Assembly: GCA_001599715.1 (NCBI GenBank)
Contig: BCHU01000001.1
Location: 2,031,634 to 2,095,633, forward strand
Length of the DNA: 64,000 bases
From: Phaeotremella fagi
Taxonomy: Eukaryota; Basidiomycota; Tremellomycetes; Tremellales; Phaeotremellaceae
Reading direction: 5' to 3'
Part shown: piece by piece, positions 12,495 to 24,038 of the stretch
How positions within the stretch are numbered: the stretch's first letter is position 1
How the letters are laid out: the number at the start of each line of letters is the position of its first letter
Position numbers and translations under genes: made by a program
Notes under the pieces: generated by a model
The model's input: the letters and a program-made list of their open reading frames with translations, nothing else
What the model was told of the DNA's origin: nothing
The model's database searches: none

Positions 12495-14625
12495 CTAACC
12501 ATCGAGTTCACCGGCGTTTAGTTGTTTCAAATCAATTTCTTCGTCATCACTTTCAACTTCTAGAACTGTCTCTGATTTAGTCTTTGCTTCCGAGTCGTTT
12601 GGTTTGGTTTTTGATTTTGGGGGTTTACCAACATGATAATCTGCAGGTATCTCTCCTTTGGAACTGGGAACCAAGATCAATTCTGAATCGCATGATCTTT
12701 TCCGAAACCGTGGACTCACTTTAAGAAACTCAACATTTTGGTATTAGTACAATCCATCTGTCTTATCCATTTATGATATCTAGACCCCGAAAAGAAATCA
12801 GTATCCATCTTAAGCAATACGAGAGAGAGTGGTAGAACTTACACAGAAAACTCCAATTCCTCCTGACGCAATTTCTCATAAATGAATTTCAATTTAAAGA
12901 CCTCCATCTCGTCTTGATATAGATCCCAATTAACCGGATCTCGATCCTCGTTCATACCCTTGATAGAACCGTTGGTCAACCTATCGTTGTAAGTTTTGAA
13001 TTGAGGTTGTTGGAGTAACAAGCCTAGTGGTGGGGCTTTGGGGATATGGATGTTTTTGTTGGAGAATGATGTTTCCATTATTTTGGTTGGGGTGTTGGTT
13101 CGACATGTTAACATTGCCATTGAAATCATTTTTCTCTAAAGCAAAAGTTTAGTGAATTATTTTTTTGTGTGGTGAGAAGGGGTTTTGGTTATCTACTTAC
13201 AATCTGATGTAACATGAAACTTTGACCGTGTATCCTTACTGATATCCATTCAATTTCACCATGTACAATAGGTTCTCTAACCTCAAGACTTATCATGAAT
13301 CGTTTAACAGTCTTATCATTGAATGGCTTTCCAACCGTATAGTTATGGAAATTCCTGAAAATGGGTCATCAGTCTAAACATAATCCAATAGATTGGCCAA
13401 AAGACAACTAACTTGGTCCCCTTGTATGTAGCGATAATCTCTCTGAACCTATTCAAAGTCTTCTCATCAACTCTCCAACTTCTTCGTCTTTCATATTCCC
13501 CGCGTAATTTCGGATCAGACTCGTCAGAACTCTCATCCTGAACGAAACCAGCATCAGAAAACGATGCGCCAGGTTCCAAACCCTGTCTCCAACCTGGTGA
13601 AGATTCGTCCAATTGTTTACTCAATTGATCAGAGGAAGAAGGGGGAAGTAAGCAATATGACGGGAGGAGATATTCGTAGACTCTTGAATCGCATGCCCTA
13701 GGATTTTTGTTAGCCCCAACCTCAGTGTTTGGTAGTTGAGGTGGACTTACATTCTTGCTTGGAATGATTTTAGTGTTCTGACGAAACCCCACATCCGTAT
13801 TTGTGGTGGTAAGAATGAATTCACATAGGAGCTCAGGTTGGGATATTCCGCTGGGAGTGGTGGATCAAGGATCATTTTAAGTGAAATACTGAGTAAAAGT
13901 TAGTATGAGGTTCTTTCTTTATTGTGAAAGGTACATTACCAGTTACCGGCAGCATGTACACCTGCATCAGTTCTAGCTGCTCTTTGTAGGTCGATCTAAG
14001 ACTATAGTCAGCGACATTTAGATCTACATAATGAGAATTCACTCACTTTCTTATGATCATCAGAGTTTTCAGCAGAGATTGCACCAGCTTTAACCAACGC
14101 CGCGAAAAATTCCCCTTCGATAGTCTTAGATCCAGGTTCTTGTCTAGAAAATGTTAGATTAAACCAATCAAACCCTTGGAAGATTGACAAACATTTGCAT
14201 TCCAGAATAACCAGTTCCACAATATCTAAAACAGATACACGATCAGTCAAGTCTGACTGACAGCATATAAAGGAAGCCATCACTCACCCAATCAAAACTG
14301 CAACTTTCTTCTTGGGCAGTCGAACCTCACCTTCAGCTTTTTCACGAGGTTCCCAAACGGTCGTTCGTTTTCGATCTGCATGATCCCGTTTGGAGTTACC
14401 TCTACCTGCTTTCCCTTTATCTTTCTTGTCATCTGTAGACGAAGTGTTATCCTGCTTTTGGTTTGGTTCGATAACTTTGTCTTCTGTTGGTATCGATGAT
14501 GGTTCAACACCTTCAGTCGTAGATCCCGTCGTTGCCGTAGAATCAAGATTGATTTTTTTACGCATAACTTCAGATTCTGGAGTGACCTCCCTATCCCTTT
14601 TCAAGTTATCCGATATCTCCTCCAT
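12495..14625 (-). CDS. PUS1: tRNA pseudouridine synthase 1 (TruA family)
   Basis: A multi-exon gene starting [19 protein letters not shown]. After an acidic and basic low-complexity N-terminus (about 90 residues, including [15 protein letters not shown], a likely nuclear localisation stretch) the TruA fold begins: [38 protein letters not shown], and [17 protein letters not shown], whose Asp is the catalytic nucleophile. Then come [56 protein letters not shown] and, near the end, the [14 protein letters not shown] segment. The C-terminus is acidic ([20 protein letters not shown]). Pus1 modifies several uridines in tRNAs and U2 snRNA in the nucleus. The motif order and catalytic Asp make this assignment firm; the split between Pus1 and Pus2 cannot be decided from the window. 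Divergent from the CX9C gene (168 bp). Confidence 0.92.
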
Positions 14626-14793
14626 GGCAAAAATGTTGATGTTTCAGTGAATGAAGTAATAATAGGTTTTGAGGAGGTTGGATTTAAAAATTGAAATATT
14701 TAAACTTTCAAACGGGATTTGTTTACTTTCGTAACTTTTTTCAAAGCTCCAATTTCTCATCCAACCAAAACCATCATCGAGAATAAATCAACT

Positions 14794-15298
14794 ATGGATC
14801 TTTCATGGAATCAAGTAGCGTCTAGTAAGTCCCCCCTCTTGGTTCAAGGTAAACTTAAAAAACTAAAATGAAAACTATGCAGAATGCGCAGATCAAATGG
14901 CGAAATACCAGAATGTACGTTAACCATCGAAGAAGGTGTTCATCCTCCCACTGAAGTCGATTTCACAGTGCGTAGTCAGGAATCAAATGGGTGATTGGGC
15001 AACGATCTGTCGACCTGAAGGTCGGGATCTAGCAGCTTGTGCTGATGAAGCGTAAGTATCCCCCCTTCCCACAGCGTAACTAAAGAATTCGGTTAGTGTC
15101 CCCCACCTAGCTCAAATGAAAGCAGCCTGTTACACCCAAATCAACGCTTATACCTCATGTCTCGAATCCAACTCTTCTTTGTCTGACGATCAACTCAAAT
15201 CAAAGTGTTCCGAGTTGATGAAATCTCTTTGGGAATGTAGTGAGAGGACTGTCAAGGAGATTGAAGCTTCCGGGGTCAAAGTTGAGAGGTTGTTGTAA
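14794..15298 (+). CDS. Double twin-CX9C mitochondrial IMS protein (Mix14/CHCHD5-like)
   Basis: Four exons give 115 aa. The cysteines fall at residues 12, 22, 35, 45, 60, 70, 86 and 96: four perfect CX9C motifs, that is two successive twin-CX9C (CHCH) hairpins (CADQMAKYQNC, CRPEGRDLAAC, CYTQINAYTSC, CSELMKSLWEC). This eight-cysteine double CHCH layout is that of yeast Mix14/Mic14 and human CHCHD5, imported into the mitochondrial intermembrane space by the Mia40 disulfide relay. There is no cleavable presequence, as expected for Mia40 substrates. Its molecular job is not well established in the family. The window has a second CX9C gene, Cmc4, at 53.4 kb. Confidence 0.88.
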
Positions 15299-15466
15299 AA
15301 GTGGGTATAAATCGATCGTCACCCATATCATTTATAGTATTATACATGAAAGTGTAATTTTTCCTACTTAAAACCCCAAAAGACTATATTCCACAATATC
15401 AACAAACGATAACACCCGAAAACTTCATTAATGATTTCATCAAATCATGGCATGAATCAAAACAAA

Positions 15467-18400
15467 TCAAAACACCTCCTCCGCCATCGGACAGTCAATC
15501 GTATCATGTTCAACACTCTAAATCCGATTCCCATCAGCGATCCTTCACTAAAAGTAGAAAAAATCCAAAACTAACCTCGCAATCAGCACACCAAACTCCT
15601 TTCCCCTTCTTAGCTAAAGGACTAGGTCCCCCTTCTTCATCCAAACTTCCAGCGAAGATAGGACATGAATCGAGTGTATGTGACCCTTCACATAGTTCAC
15701 ATCTTTCATTTTCAGTATCAACAGTCAACGCTGTCGATGCACTAGCCGTTCTTGAATGTGTGTTACTACTCAGCGTAGCGCTCAACGGGTTCCCATTTGC
15801 CATTGAAATGTTTAAAGCTTTTTGACGCCATTTATCGAGATCTTTTTCAAGTTGACTCGTTCTCGTTTCCAGTTCGTCTTCCCGATAGATCTTGGATTCT
15901 ATCAACGATTCTAGTTCTGATACTTCTCTGTTGAGCTGTGGATCGTGTCAGTTAAGATTTACCGTGTCCCACATACCTCTTTGATGGTTTGAGTATGAGT
16001 TGCCAGGGTAGCTTTGGCATCGGCTAATTCCTTCTATACCCATGTCAGCTATGGACAATACAAGCTAAAGACGATGACTCACAGTGACATCTCCAGTACC
16101 AGCAGTTTCTTCAAGTAATTTGATTTCCTAAAACGTAATTAAGTCCCAAACCCAAACCAAAGCCAATGACATACCTCTTTTAACAACCCAACCTCTTCCT
16201 CCAAACTCTCAACCTTACCCTTCAATTCACCGTTCTCACTAGTAAGTTCCGAGATGATATGTTGGAAACCTCTCAAACTCTTATCGGTAGACGCAGCAGA
16301 TCCGTTAGATAATCTAGCCTTGATAGTTCGAGGTGTACCGTTACCGTTAGCTGATGAAGATGATATATCCGAGTTATGGGAGTTACGTCTGGAAGGTGAT
16401 AATTCTATAGTGTTACTTTCAGGTGATGAGACTGAGATTGATAGTCTGTTTGGATCGACAGGTGTTAAGATCGCAACTGGTTCAGGTGTGTTATGTGTGT
16501 ACTGATAAGGTTAGTCATGGTTTACCGGGTTCCGACTCACTCTTGATATTTCTGCTTCTAATGTTACAATCTTTGCTTCAAGTTCGATAACCTTCTCCTC
16601 GGCCGCTTCAGCAACAGCAAGTTTAGCTTTCAGCAGAACGATCTCCTCTTTACTAGCAGCCAGTGTCTTCTCATTAGCCGAAGCGGTTTGTAGTGCTGCA
16701 CGCATGGTCGAAGCCTCCTATCATCGAGGTCAGTAAATATCCAGACAAAAAAAGTCGAAGAAAACATACAGCAGCGTCAACTCTCAAAACCTCAATCTCA
16801 GCTCTGGTACTTTCCAAAGCCGTTTGATTCTCTTTCAAAGCAGTTTCCAACTCTTTGACCCTACTCTTCCCACCTTGGATTTGAGCAAGATAACCTTCAA
16901 TCTCAACTTTCAACGTCTTGACAGCCTCTCTACCTTTCAATTCGGAATCTTTGGTCTTGGTCAAACGTCCCTTCCAAGATTCAGCATCTGTTTCATACAG
17001 TTGTCGAGATTCTTCAAGTTCCTCTTCGAGATTGTTCAGTTTGTTTTGTAGATGTTTGATTTGGGCTGTAAGATTTTCGTTATCGATTTCAGCAGCTGAG
17101 ATAGCTTGCCTATTGAACGTTTCTGACGATTGGAGTGTTGGTGAGGTTAAATTCTCTTCCTTCAATTTAGCAAATGACGTTTCGATATTACGTAGATTGG
17201 CTTCTAGATCGTATTGTTTGTTTTGTGAATCGTTAAGTTTCCTTTCATACAGAGCGATAGTTGCCTATTGTGATTATCAGCCGAATCCCGCTCACGAACA
17301 CCTCTACCCACCTGACCAGCTTGAGTTAATTCCTCAACCAAACCTCTCATATCAGCACATTCAACCTCAGCGTTCTCAGCTCTAGCTTCTAAACGTTTAA
17401 CTTCGATTCTACGAGCTTCCATCCCAGCTTCTAATTCACCCTTCATTCTTTCCTCCGTTATCAGATATTCTTTTTTCAATTCATTAATCTCTTTCTCTTT
17501 CGCATCGAAATCCTCGACAAGACGAGTTTGGGCTTCCGACAGTTCTTCAGCCATCTTCGTTGCGTCGTTAGCGTCAGCTTGAGAAGCTGATAACTGATAT
17601 CGAAGTGAATCAGATTCTTCTTTCAAAGTTTCAATCTGATTTTTAAGCTCAACAAGTAGATTTCTATCGTCATCTTCTGAAGTTACTTGAGAGTTACTGA
17701 TTTCTGACATTAAATCTTGATTTTGTTTTTTAAGTTGACGAATTTCCTCCTCCAAAGCAGATGTTTGTTGATTATGAGCCAAAATACGATTTACGTTAGA
17801 TGGACTAGGTGGTGGTGGCATCATGTCTCCTACAGTTGAAATTCTTCCACGAGGTTTGGGAGTAACATTAGAAGCCCCACCTAAACTTTGACGGGATCTT
17901 GCAGGTGTAGCTCCTCCCATCGAAACCCTAGAAGCTTTGGGTGTCATTGTGCTGGAACCAAGTAATCTGCTTGCAGTGGAGGTTGTTAAACCAGCTCGAT
18001 TCTGATCAAGTTGTTTAGCAGTCATTCCAACATATTTCGATGCTCGAGAACCAGCGGTGATTTTACTAGCTTCTATTGTCGAGTTTCCGTTCGTCGGACG
18101 ATTATGTCGTTGACTGACGTCTAGTGGACTGGAATCTTCCGTCTCCTTGACTCGAGATGGGACACCTCGAACGGAGCTGGATACGGATCGATTCGCACGA
18201 CCAGGTGTAGTCGTCGCTGACCGAACAACCTTATCGTTGGCTGGTGTCGCACGACCAGATATCGAAGGTGTTGCTCTACCGCTAAGTGTGTATCCTGCAT
18301 GGGAAGATGCCAGAGAATGTCGAGATGAAGCAACGGAAGCTGGTCGAGATGGGCCTGAGGTAGGTGCAGAGAGTTTCGACGCGAGAGTAAAAATACCACA

Positions 18401-19164
18401 CATTGGCGGACATGAGAAATACGGTACGCTAAATATGTCAGCATATCCAATAAATCTTCAACTCACCCATCAACACTCCCATCATTCTTCCCTTTACCCT
18501 CGAAACCTCCTGACAACTCGACACCAGCCCAAACCCCAGCCTTGAATTCAGTGTTACCAACGAATCTTAAAGTCCCTTCAACACCTTGAGATTGAACTCT
18601 TACTCTGTCACCAATAACCGGTGCGAATTTCACCATCTCGTTAGCGTTTGAAGCTCTAGATTCTGAACGTCTAACATGGGGTGTGACGGATGTAGTTGAA
18701 GAAGCCATCGATGGTCTACGAGGTGTAAACACACCGGTTCCAGTTGAAGCTGAAAGACTAGGTCGACCACCAACAGAAGGTCTTGAAGTCAATCTTGAAG
18801 CAGAAGGAGTCGTTGGTGCATGACCAATACCTAACGCTGATGGCGTACGAGCTCTCAACGCTGGTGTACGCGGAGCTAGACTCTTTTCTGTATTCCCCAA
18901 ATTTTGTGTTGGGGTATCAGGATCTTCAGAGCCGGTACTCAACAACGAACTCCCAGATGGTTCTCTAGATTTCATACTACCTGGTGCTGGTCTGTTACGT
19001 AGAGCTTCTTGAAGTTGATCCATGGCTTCATCTGGGGTGAACGGTGCTGTGACGTTATTTGCCAGCGAGGAGCGAGGTCGTCGTGAAGTTGGTGTTGGTA
19101 TACCGGTGGATTGAGGTGGTGTAGTGAACCGACTGGGTGTGGAGATGGTAGGAAGACGGGACAT
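15467..19164 (-). CDS. CLIP-170-like CAP-Gly microtubule plus-end protein
   Basis: A large multi-exon gene starting MSRLPTISTPSRFTTPP. Residues 1-170 are Ser/Pro/Thr-rich and basic, typical of microtubule-associated tails. A CAP-Gly domain follows (GDRVRVQSQGVEGTLRFVG, GVWAGVELSG, GKGKNDGSVDG, YFSCPPMCGIF); the GKNDG loop that binds EEY/F tails is intact. Next come a second basic Ser-rich region (SRASKYVGMTAKQLDQNRAG) and a long coiled coil (from EEIRQLKKQNQDLMSEIS to beyond LEKDLDKWRQKAL). The C-terminus has two CCHC-like zinc knuckles: CELCEGSHTLDSCPIF and, after a last intron, WCADCE..HDTIDCPM, ending EEVF, an EExF tail that a CAP-Gly domain can bind, as in CLIP-170. Expected role: plus-end tracking and dynein/dynactin recruitment. 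Homologues: Bik1, Tip1, CLIP1. Confidence 0.93.
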
Positions 19165-19835
19165 GGTGGTGGTGGTAGATTGTGGACTTGGTGTTGAATG
19201 AAAGGTAGGTATGTGAATTGGACTGCCTTTTGATCAAAAGTTGAGCTCGGTGTCGTTGAAGCGTGACAGTGGGATTTGATTGTGATCGTTTCTCTTGCTG
19301 ATGGTGAAATACAAATACTCTACTATGATATATGTATATGGTATACTACTGAGAGATACAATGAAGGTGAATGTGAATGTGAAGGTGAGATATGTATGGT
19401 CAGTGTATGAATATCAACTGCAACTGAATGCATCGTAAACATTGTTGACACTAAATAATTACACGCGCCTAGTTAAATAAAGGATAGTTGGAATGTGTCT
19501 TCCCGCGCCTAGTTAGCATGGAGATCAGCCAACCTCCGCGATCTCACCTGTGCGTCACCTTCGCCTCCCTAGCACCTGCCTGCTCTACGTTTCATCGTGC
19601 AACTAACTATTCATTCATCATTCTCTTTTCTTTTCACTTAGTTAATTTCATTTCATTTCATTTAGATACTTCTCTCCTTTTTGTCACATCAATCAATCAG
19701 TCAATCAGATCATCTATTGTCCTCACTCACGTCCTCCTTTCATATTCAACCGCATTCTCATCAATTCATCCTCATCTACATCCAACTTACATCGTACACT
19801 TCCAACCCACCCCCACCACCCACAACAACTTCAAC
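19165..19835. promoter_or_regulatory. Divergent promoter CLIP-170-like / vWA gene
   Basis: 671 bp between the two start codons. It has an exact 12-bp direct repeat, CGCGCCTAGTTA, at 19464-19475 and 19504-19515, 40 bp apart, and a C/T-rich tract with TTTCATTTCATTTCATTT near 19646. The forward open frame starting at 19488 merges into the vWA gene frame but begins in this region; I take the ATG at 19836 as the start instead. Confidence 0.5.
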
Positions 19836-21870
19836 ATGGACGACGACATGGAATTCGATGACACAGCTTCAGGCTATTCATCATCTCTCTACTCCTCAAC
19901 CCATTCATCAAGATATTCATGGGGTTATCGTACAAGTACACCACCCATCGTAACCCCTGCACCCCCTATAACTTCTTATGAAGTTAATTATGAAGAAACT
20001 CCAGCTGGTAGATCTGGAAAATGCATGTAGGTCTTTATCATCAACTCACTATATCATCAATTGACATTGATCATCTTAGCGACCTCGCTTTCATTCTTGA
20101 TTGTACAGGATCTATGCAGAGATATATCAATTCTGTTAGAGATCATATCACGGGTATCTGTGATATGATCAGAGGTGAAGAGGGTTTAGGTGGACCTGAT
20201 GATCTCAGAGTTGCTGTAAGCTATCATTCTGTGTCGCAAACATTGTAGCTGACAAATTCCAGGTTGTTAACTACAGAGATCACCCACCCCAAGATAACAC
20301 CTACGTCTACCAATTCCATCCTTTTACCGCCGATATTCCAGACGTCCAACAATACTTAAAGGGTCTGACTGGTTAGTTGTCCGCTATCTTCCACTAAAGT
20401 TACAGCCGCTAACCTGCATTCTAGCTGCTGGAGGTGGTGATGGTCCCGAAGCGGTGACTGCTGGCATGGCAGCTTCCTTGACTCAACTTCGTTGGCGTAA
20501 AGAAGCGGCGAAGATTGTTATTTTAATTGCTGATGCACCGCCTCATGGTAAGTACTTATTTATTTGAACTGAATGGAAGTTGATGCTGTTCTGTCTATCT
20601 AGGTATTGGTGAAAGTGGTGATCGTAAGTCTAAGCGCTGCGAGAGTATTTTACTGACTCTATCAGAAATTAAGTCTGGTGATCCTCAAGGTAAATTAGCT
20701 TCGATTCTTTCTTGGGCTCAAGCTAATACCCATCAGGTAATGATCCATTGGTAGTCGCTCGAACAATGGCACAACATGGGATATCTCTTGTAGGTCTTTG
20801 CGTTACGTGGCCATACTAATCAACGCAGTTCATGGTCGCATGTGAAGAAACGTTATCAGGCTACTCTGTAGGTTACAAATTGCCATCGTAGGCACGGCTA
20901 ACATTCCACAGCGAGCTGTCGACTTCTTCCAAGCTATTTGTAACATGACGTCCGGGTTGATGTTGCCGTTAACAACGGCTGATCTGTTAGCTATGACGAT
21001 TGTTGGTAGTGTATTAGAAAATATGGATATGGAAAGGTTGATTGCTGGTAAGTTGGAATTGCTTGACGTGAGCCATAGCTGACGTCTGTAGAAATTGGAC
21101 GAGAGGTTGCGGAGAGAATCACAGAGAAAGGTCAAACCATGCAAAGCGTGGAAGAGGTTGCTTTGTGAGCTAACGATTGTTGACAGCATGAATTTAGCTC
21201 ATTGTTACTCCCAGGGAGCTACATGAAAAGCTCATGTTACGAAATGAGCAAACGAAACAAATACAATTACCTGAAATCTACGTTCCTCACGATATCGCCA
21301 AGGCCAATGTCAATCGCTGGATGTCAGCTCAATTCATCACCGATGCAAGGGATGAGATAGAGAGGGTAAGTACACAACTTGACACCTAAATCTGACACCC
21401 TCCAGGTCCCAATTAAAAGACTCACCGATACTTTCAGAAAAAACAACGAAAAAAGTACCTACAAATACGTTCCAGGTGGACGATTACCCCCAAGACCAGG
21501 AGTTCCAGGTGCACCACCAACCCCTTCCTCGCCACCACCACCGACTTCATTCTCTCCACCCAAATCATCAACTTCACCACCAAGAAAGATAATCGCAGAT
21601 TTCAAACCGTTCACCAGTGTATCGACTTTCAGTAACGATAGCAAACCGTCGATTTATAGTGCACCGCTGTTAGCTACTGGACCTGGTGGTGGGATGTTTG
21701 GTAGTGCCGGTTTATCACCTTCTGTTAATTTGAACATGAGAGATCGGGGTTTGGACGATGACGATGATGACGATGATGATGAAGGAACTTTTAAGAGGGA
21801 GACTATAAGTTTAGATCAAGCTAGAAGGATCGCTACTCAATCTGTATTTAGAGCTGGGAGATTGGGGTAA
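19836..21870 (+). CDS. von Willebrand factor A (vWA) domain protein
   Basis: A gene of about ten exons starting MDDDMEFDDTASGYSSSLYS. After a Ser/Tyr-rich N-terminus (about 65 aa) comes a vWA domain: IDLAFILDCTGSMQRYINSV. The MIDAS motif here is DCTGSM (usual DxSxS changed to DxTxS, both metal-competent), followed by LRVAVVNYRDHPPQ, GGGDGPEAVTAGMAASL, KIVILIADAPPHG and VFALRGH. The middle part (AVDFFQAICNMTSGLMLPL, GREVAERITEKGQ) is predicted helical. The C-terminus has a proline-rich stretch (GAPPTPSSPPPPTS), an acidic run of about ten Asp near residue 430 and QARRIATQSVFRAGRLG. This resembles the soluble vWA proteins of the fungal alpha-kinase (VwkA) kind, but I see no kinase domain; it is best treated as a stand-alone vWA protein of unknown role. 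Confidence 0.85.
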
Positions 21871-22339
21871 GGTGTGGGATTCAGTTCATACAAATGTCTT
21901 TTCTTTGTGATATATACCTTGCTTTTCAATATTCCAAATATCCTCTTTTTAACGAATTTCAAACAGTTTTTCTTTCACATGTGATTAATGTTTTTTTTTT
22001 CATTTTCCTATTTTTTGTTGATGACCCCGTTTATTTGTTTATTTGTGATTCCGAAGTGATAGAGAAGTTCGAGTATATACGCTCACTCGTTTCATATTTA
22101 TTCATGCTTCCACCTGTTCACTTTTCTTGTCATGTCAATATTATTTCACGCAATGCAAAAAATTATAACGATCATATGAATTGTCAAATTGACAAGCGAG
22201 CATGTTATGTCTAAACTTCCTTTGAATGCATTTTGTTTGAAATATAATGAAAATACATGGGTATAAGAAAAAACGGAGAATAATTTGTCTTCTTTTTTGG
22301 TAGAAGCAGAATGAATCCACGATTCCAAACCCTGTGGGT
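21871..22339. other. T-rich convergent 3' region
   Basis: Convergent ends of the vWA and RRM genes. The stretch 21900-22300 is strongly T/A-rich (nine T in a row at about 21992) with no supported frame; it is probably the two 3' UTRs. Confidence 0.5.
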
Positions 22340-23789
22340 TTATTTTCTCGCATAAGTAACCTAAATTCAACCAGTCAGTATTACTCCCCTTTCTCAAATG
22401 ATCATAAAACAAAAAAACCCACCTTCATCTTGGTTTCACCGTCAATCTTGAAATTGTGTAAAGCGTCTTTAGCGATGGTAGCCAATCCTTCATCAACGAA
22501 TTCGACGAAAGCGATATCCTTTTTAGCTGGGATCGTACGAATTTCCACCAAACCGGGATGACTAGAGAGGTCAGTTTCAGTCTGTTACAGTAAGTGGGGA
22601 AATTGATCTACATTTCAAAGACTTCACGTAAATCGTCAGAAGTAGTTCCGTTAGGTAAGTTCTGGATGAACAAGACGTTGTTGGGTGGTAAGTATTCGTC
22701 TGGCATTTGGATTCTTTGTTTTTTAGCTTGGGGTTCACCGGAATCGTCTTTGTCCGTTTGTCAGCAGCAATAGATGGATGGGGAGGGAGGGAGGGAGCCT
22801 GACGTACCAGCTTTAAGTTTAGCTTGAGCTTTTTGTCGTAATGGGTTATTCTTTCTACTTATTTCTAAGAAAGGGTTTCAGTTATCAATCTTAGTAGTGA
22901 AAAAAGGTGAAACCAAAACTCACTCTTCCTCTCTAACCTCTCTTTCTTGAATTCCTCCAATTTCTCATCCCCCTCACTTCTCTTGATAGCTATATCAGAT
23001 CTAGTTTTCGCGAATTGGATTTGCTAAACGGTGTGTGTCGTATCAGTCAGGTTAACATGAAAAGATGAGAATTGAGCTAGAATACATACGATAGCTTTAC
23101 CGTATAAAGGAAATTCATCAACTTCTTTTCTCGCTTTATTCGCTAATTCTTTGTTTGGGAATGTTAAAAAAGCTTGACCTCGCATTCGGACGTTGGCGTG
23201 GGCTGTGATTGGTTGAAGAACTTTGTAGGGTTTGAATAAGGATGATAGAGTGTCTTTCATTACTACAGGTTGAGGGTTTGGGTGTCAGTGTGAGTTGGAA
23301 AGGTTTTAAAGCAACGTTATTTGGGATTTTGATGGACGGAGAAAGGGTATGAAAATTGTTTTTGATTAAACCAATTATTCCCTCTTCCTTCAATGATGAT
23401 GTTTAATAACCAGTTCATCATCCATGATACCGAAGTAAACATGTAAAAGTGAAATCAAGTGAAGCAAGAATCAAAAACCCAAACTCACCCTGTAACCTGA
23501 CTTTATGATTCAGATTCTGTAAATAAAGAGTCTCAGAAGCCTCCTCAGGTAATCTATTAGGGTCCTCAACGACTTCGACCGTAGTCGTCGACGTAGTCGT
23601 AGTCGGTATCGTTGCCGTTGCCGTCGTCGATTCTTCAGATTTCATAACCACATCCTCAGCTTTCAATTCTTCCTCTTCATCAGTTACTTTTGCTTGGTGG
23701 CCGTTTGATTTTGATGAGGAAGGGTCGGTGGCGGCTATTATTGAGGTTGTTACTGAATCCGTTTGGAGGGGTGGGGGTAGTTCTGACAT
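22340..23789 (-). CDS. U1A/U2B''-type snRNP protein with two RRMs
   Basis: The product starts MSELPPPLQTDSVTTS and has an acidic/Thr-rich N-terminus of about 90 residues (TTTTSTTTVEVVEDP). RRM1 follows: SETLYLQNLNHKVRLQ (RNP2), KDTLSSLFKPYKVLQPI, VRMRGQAFLTFPNKE (RNP1) and PLYGKAIQIQFAKT. A basic linker (KKERLERKK, NNPLRQKAQAKL) leads to RRM2: PPNNVLFIQNLPNGTTSDDL, GLVEIRTIPAKKDIAFVEF and a short last exon ending KVTYARK (stop at 22340). The RNP1/RNP2 sequences and the two-RRM layout match the spliceosomal U1A/U2B'' family, which binds U1 or U2 snRNA stem-loops. One intron carries a GGGA repeat (22780-22796 on the plus strand). Many basidiomycetes seem to manage with a single U1A/U2B'' gene; whether this one serves both snRNPs cannot be seen here. 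Confidence 0.9.
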
Positions 23790-24038
23790 TCTTGGTTATG
23801 CTGGATTGGGGGTTGGTGTTGATGTTAAAAGTCTTGGATGGTATCTCGATTTATTCTTGGTTGGAATGAGGAGTTGGTTGATTGATTGTGGCAGCGGGAT
23901 CAAATATTATACCAGTAAAGTTCATGTATGTTGCTAGTTGTACGAGTACAGCACCCTCGACCTACTATGATATTACATGCATGAATACGAAATGAGAGTC
24001 ATGCTTTACTTATACAATCCCCTTCCCAAACTCCCACC

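Noticed and set aside
19488..19835. Upstream in-frame extension of the vWA gene
   Set aside because: Low-complexity C/T-rich sequence in promoter DNA; MDDDMEF at 19836 is a better start.
21894..22214. 106-codon frame in the T-rich convergent region
   Set aside because: Hydrophobic only because of T-runs; fits two 3' UTRs better.
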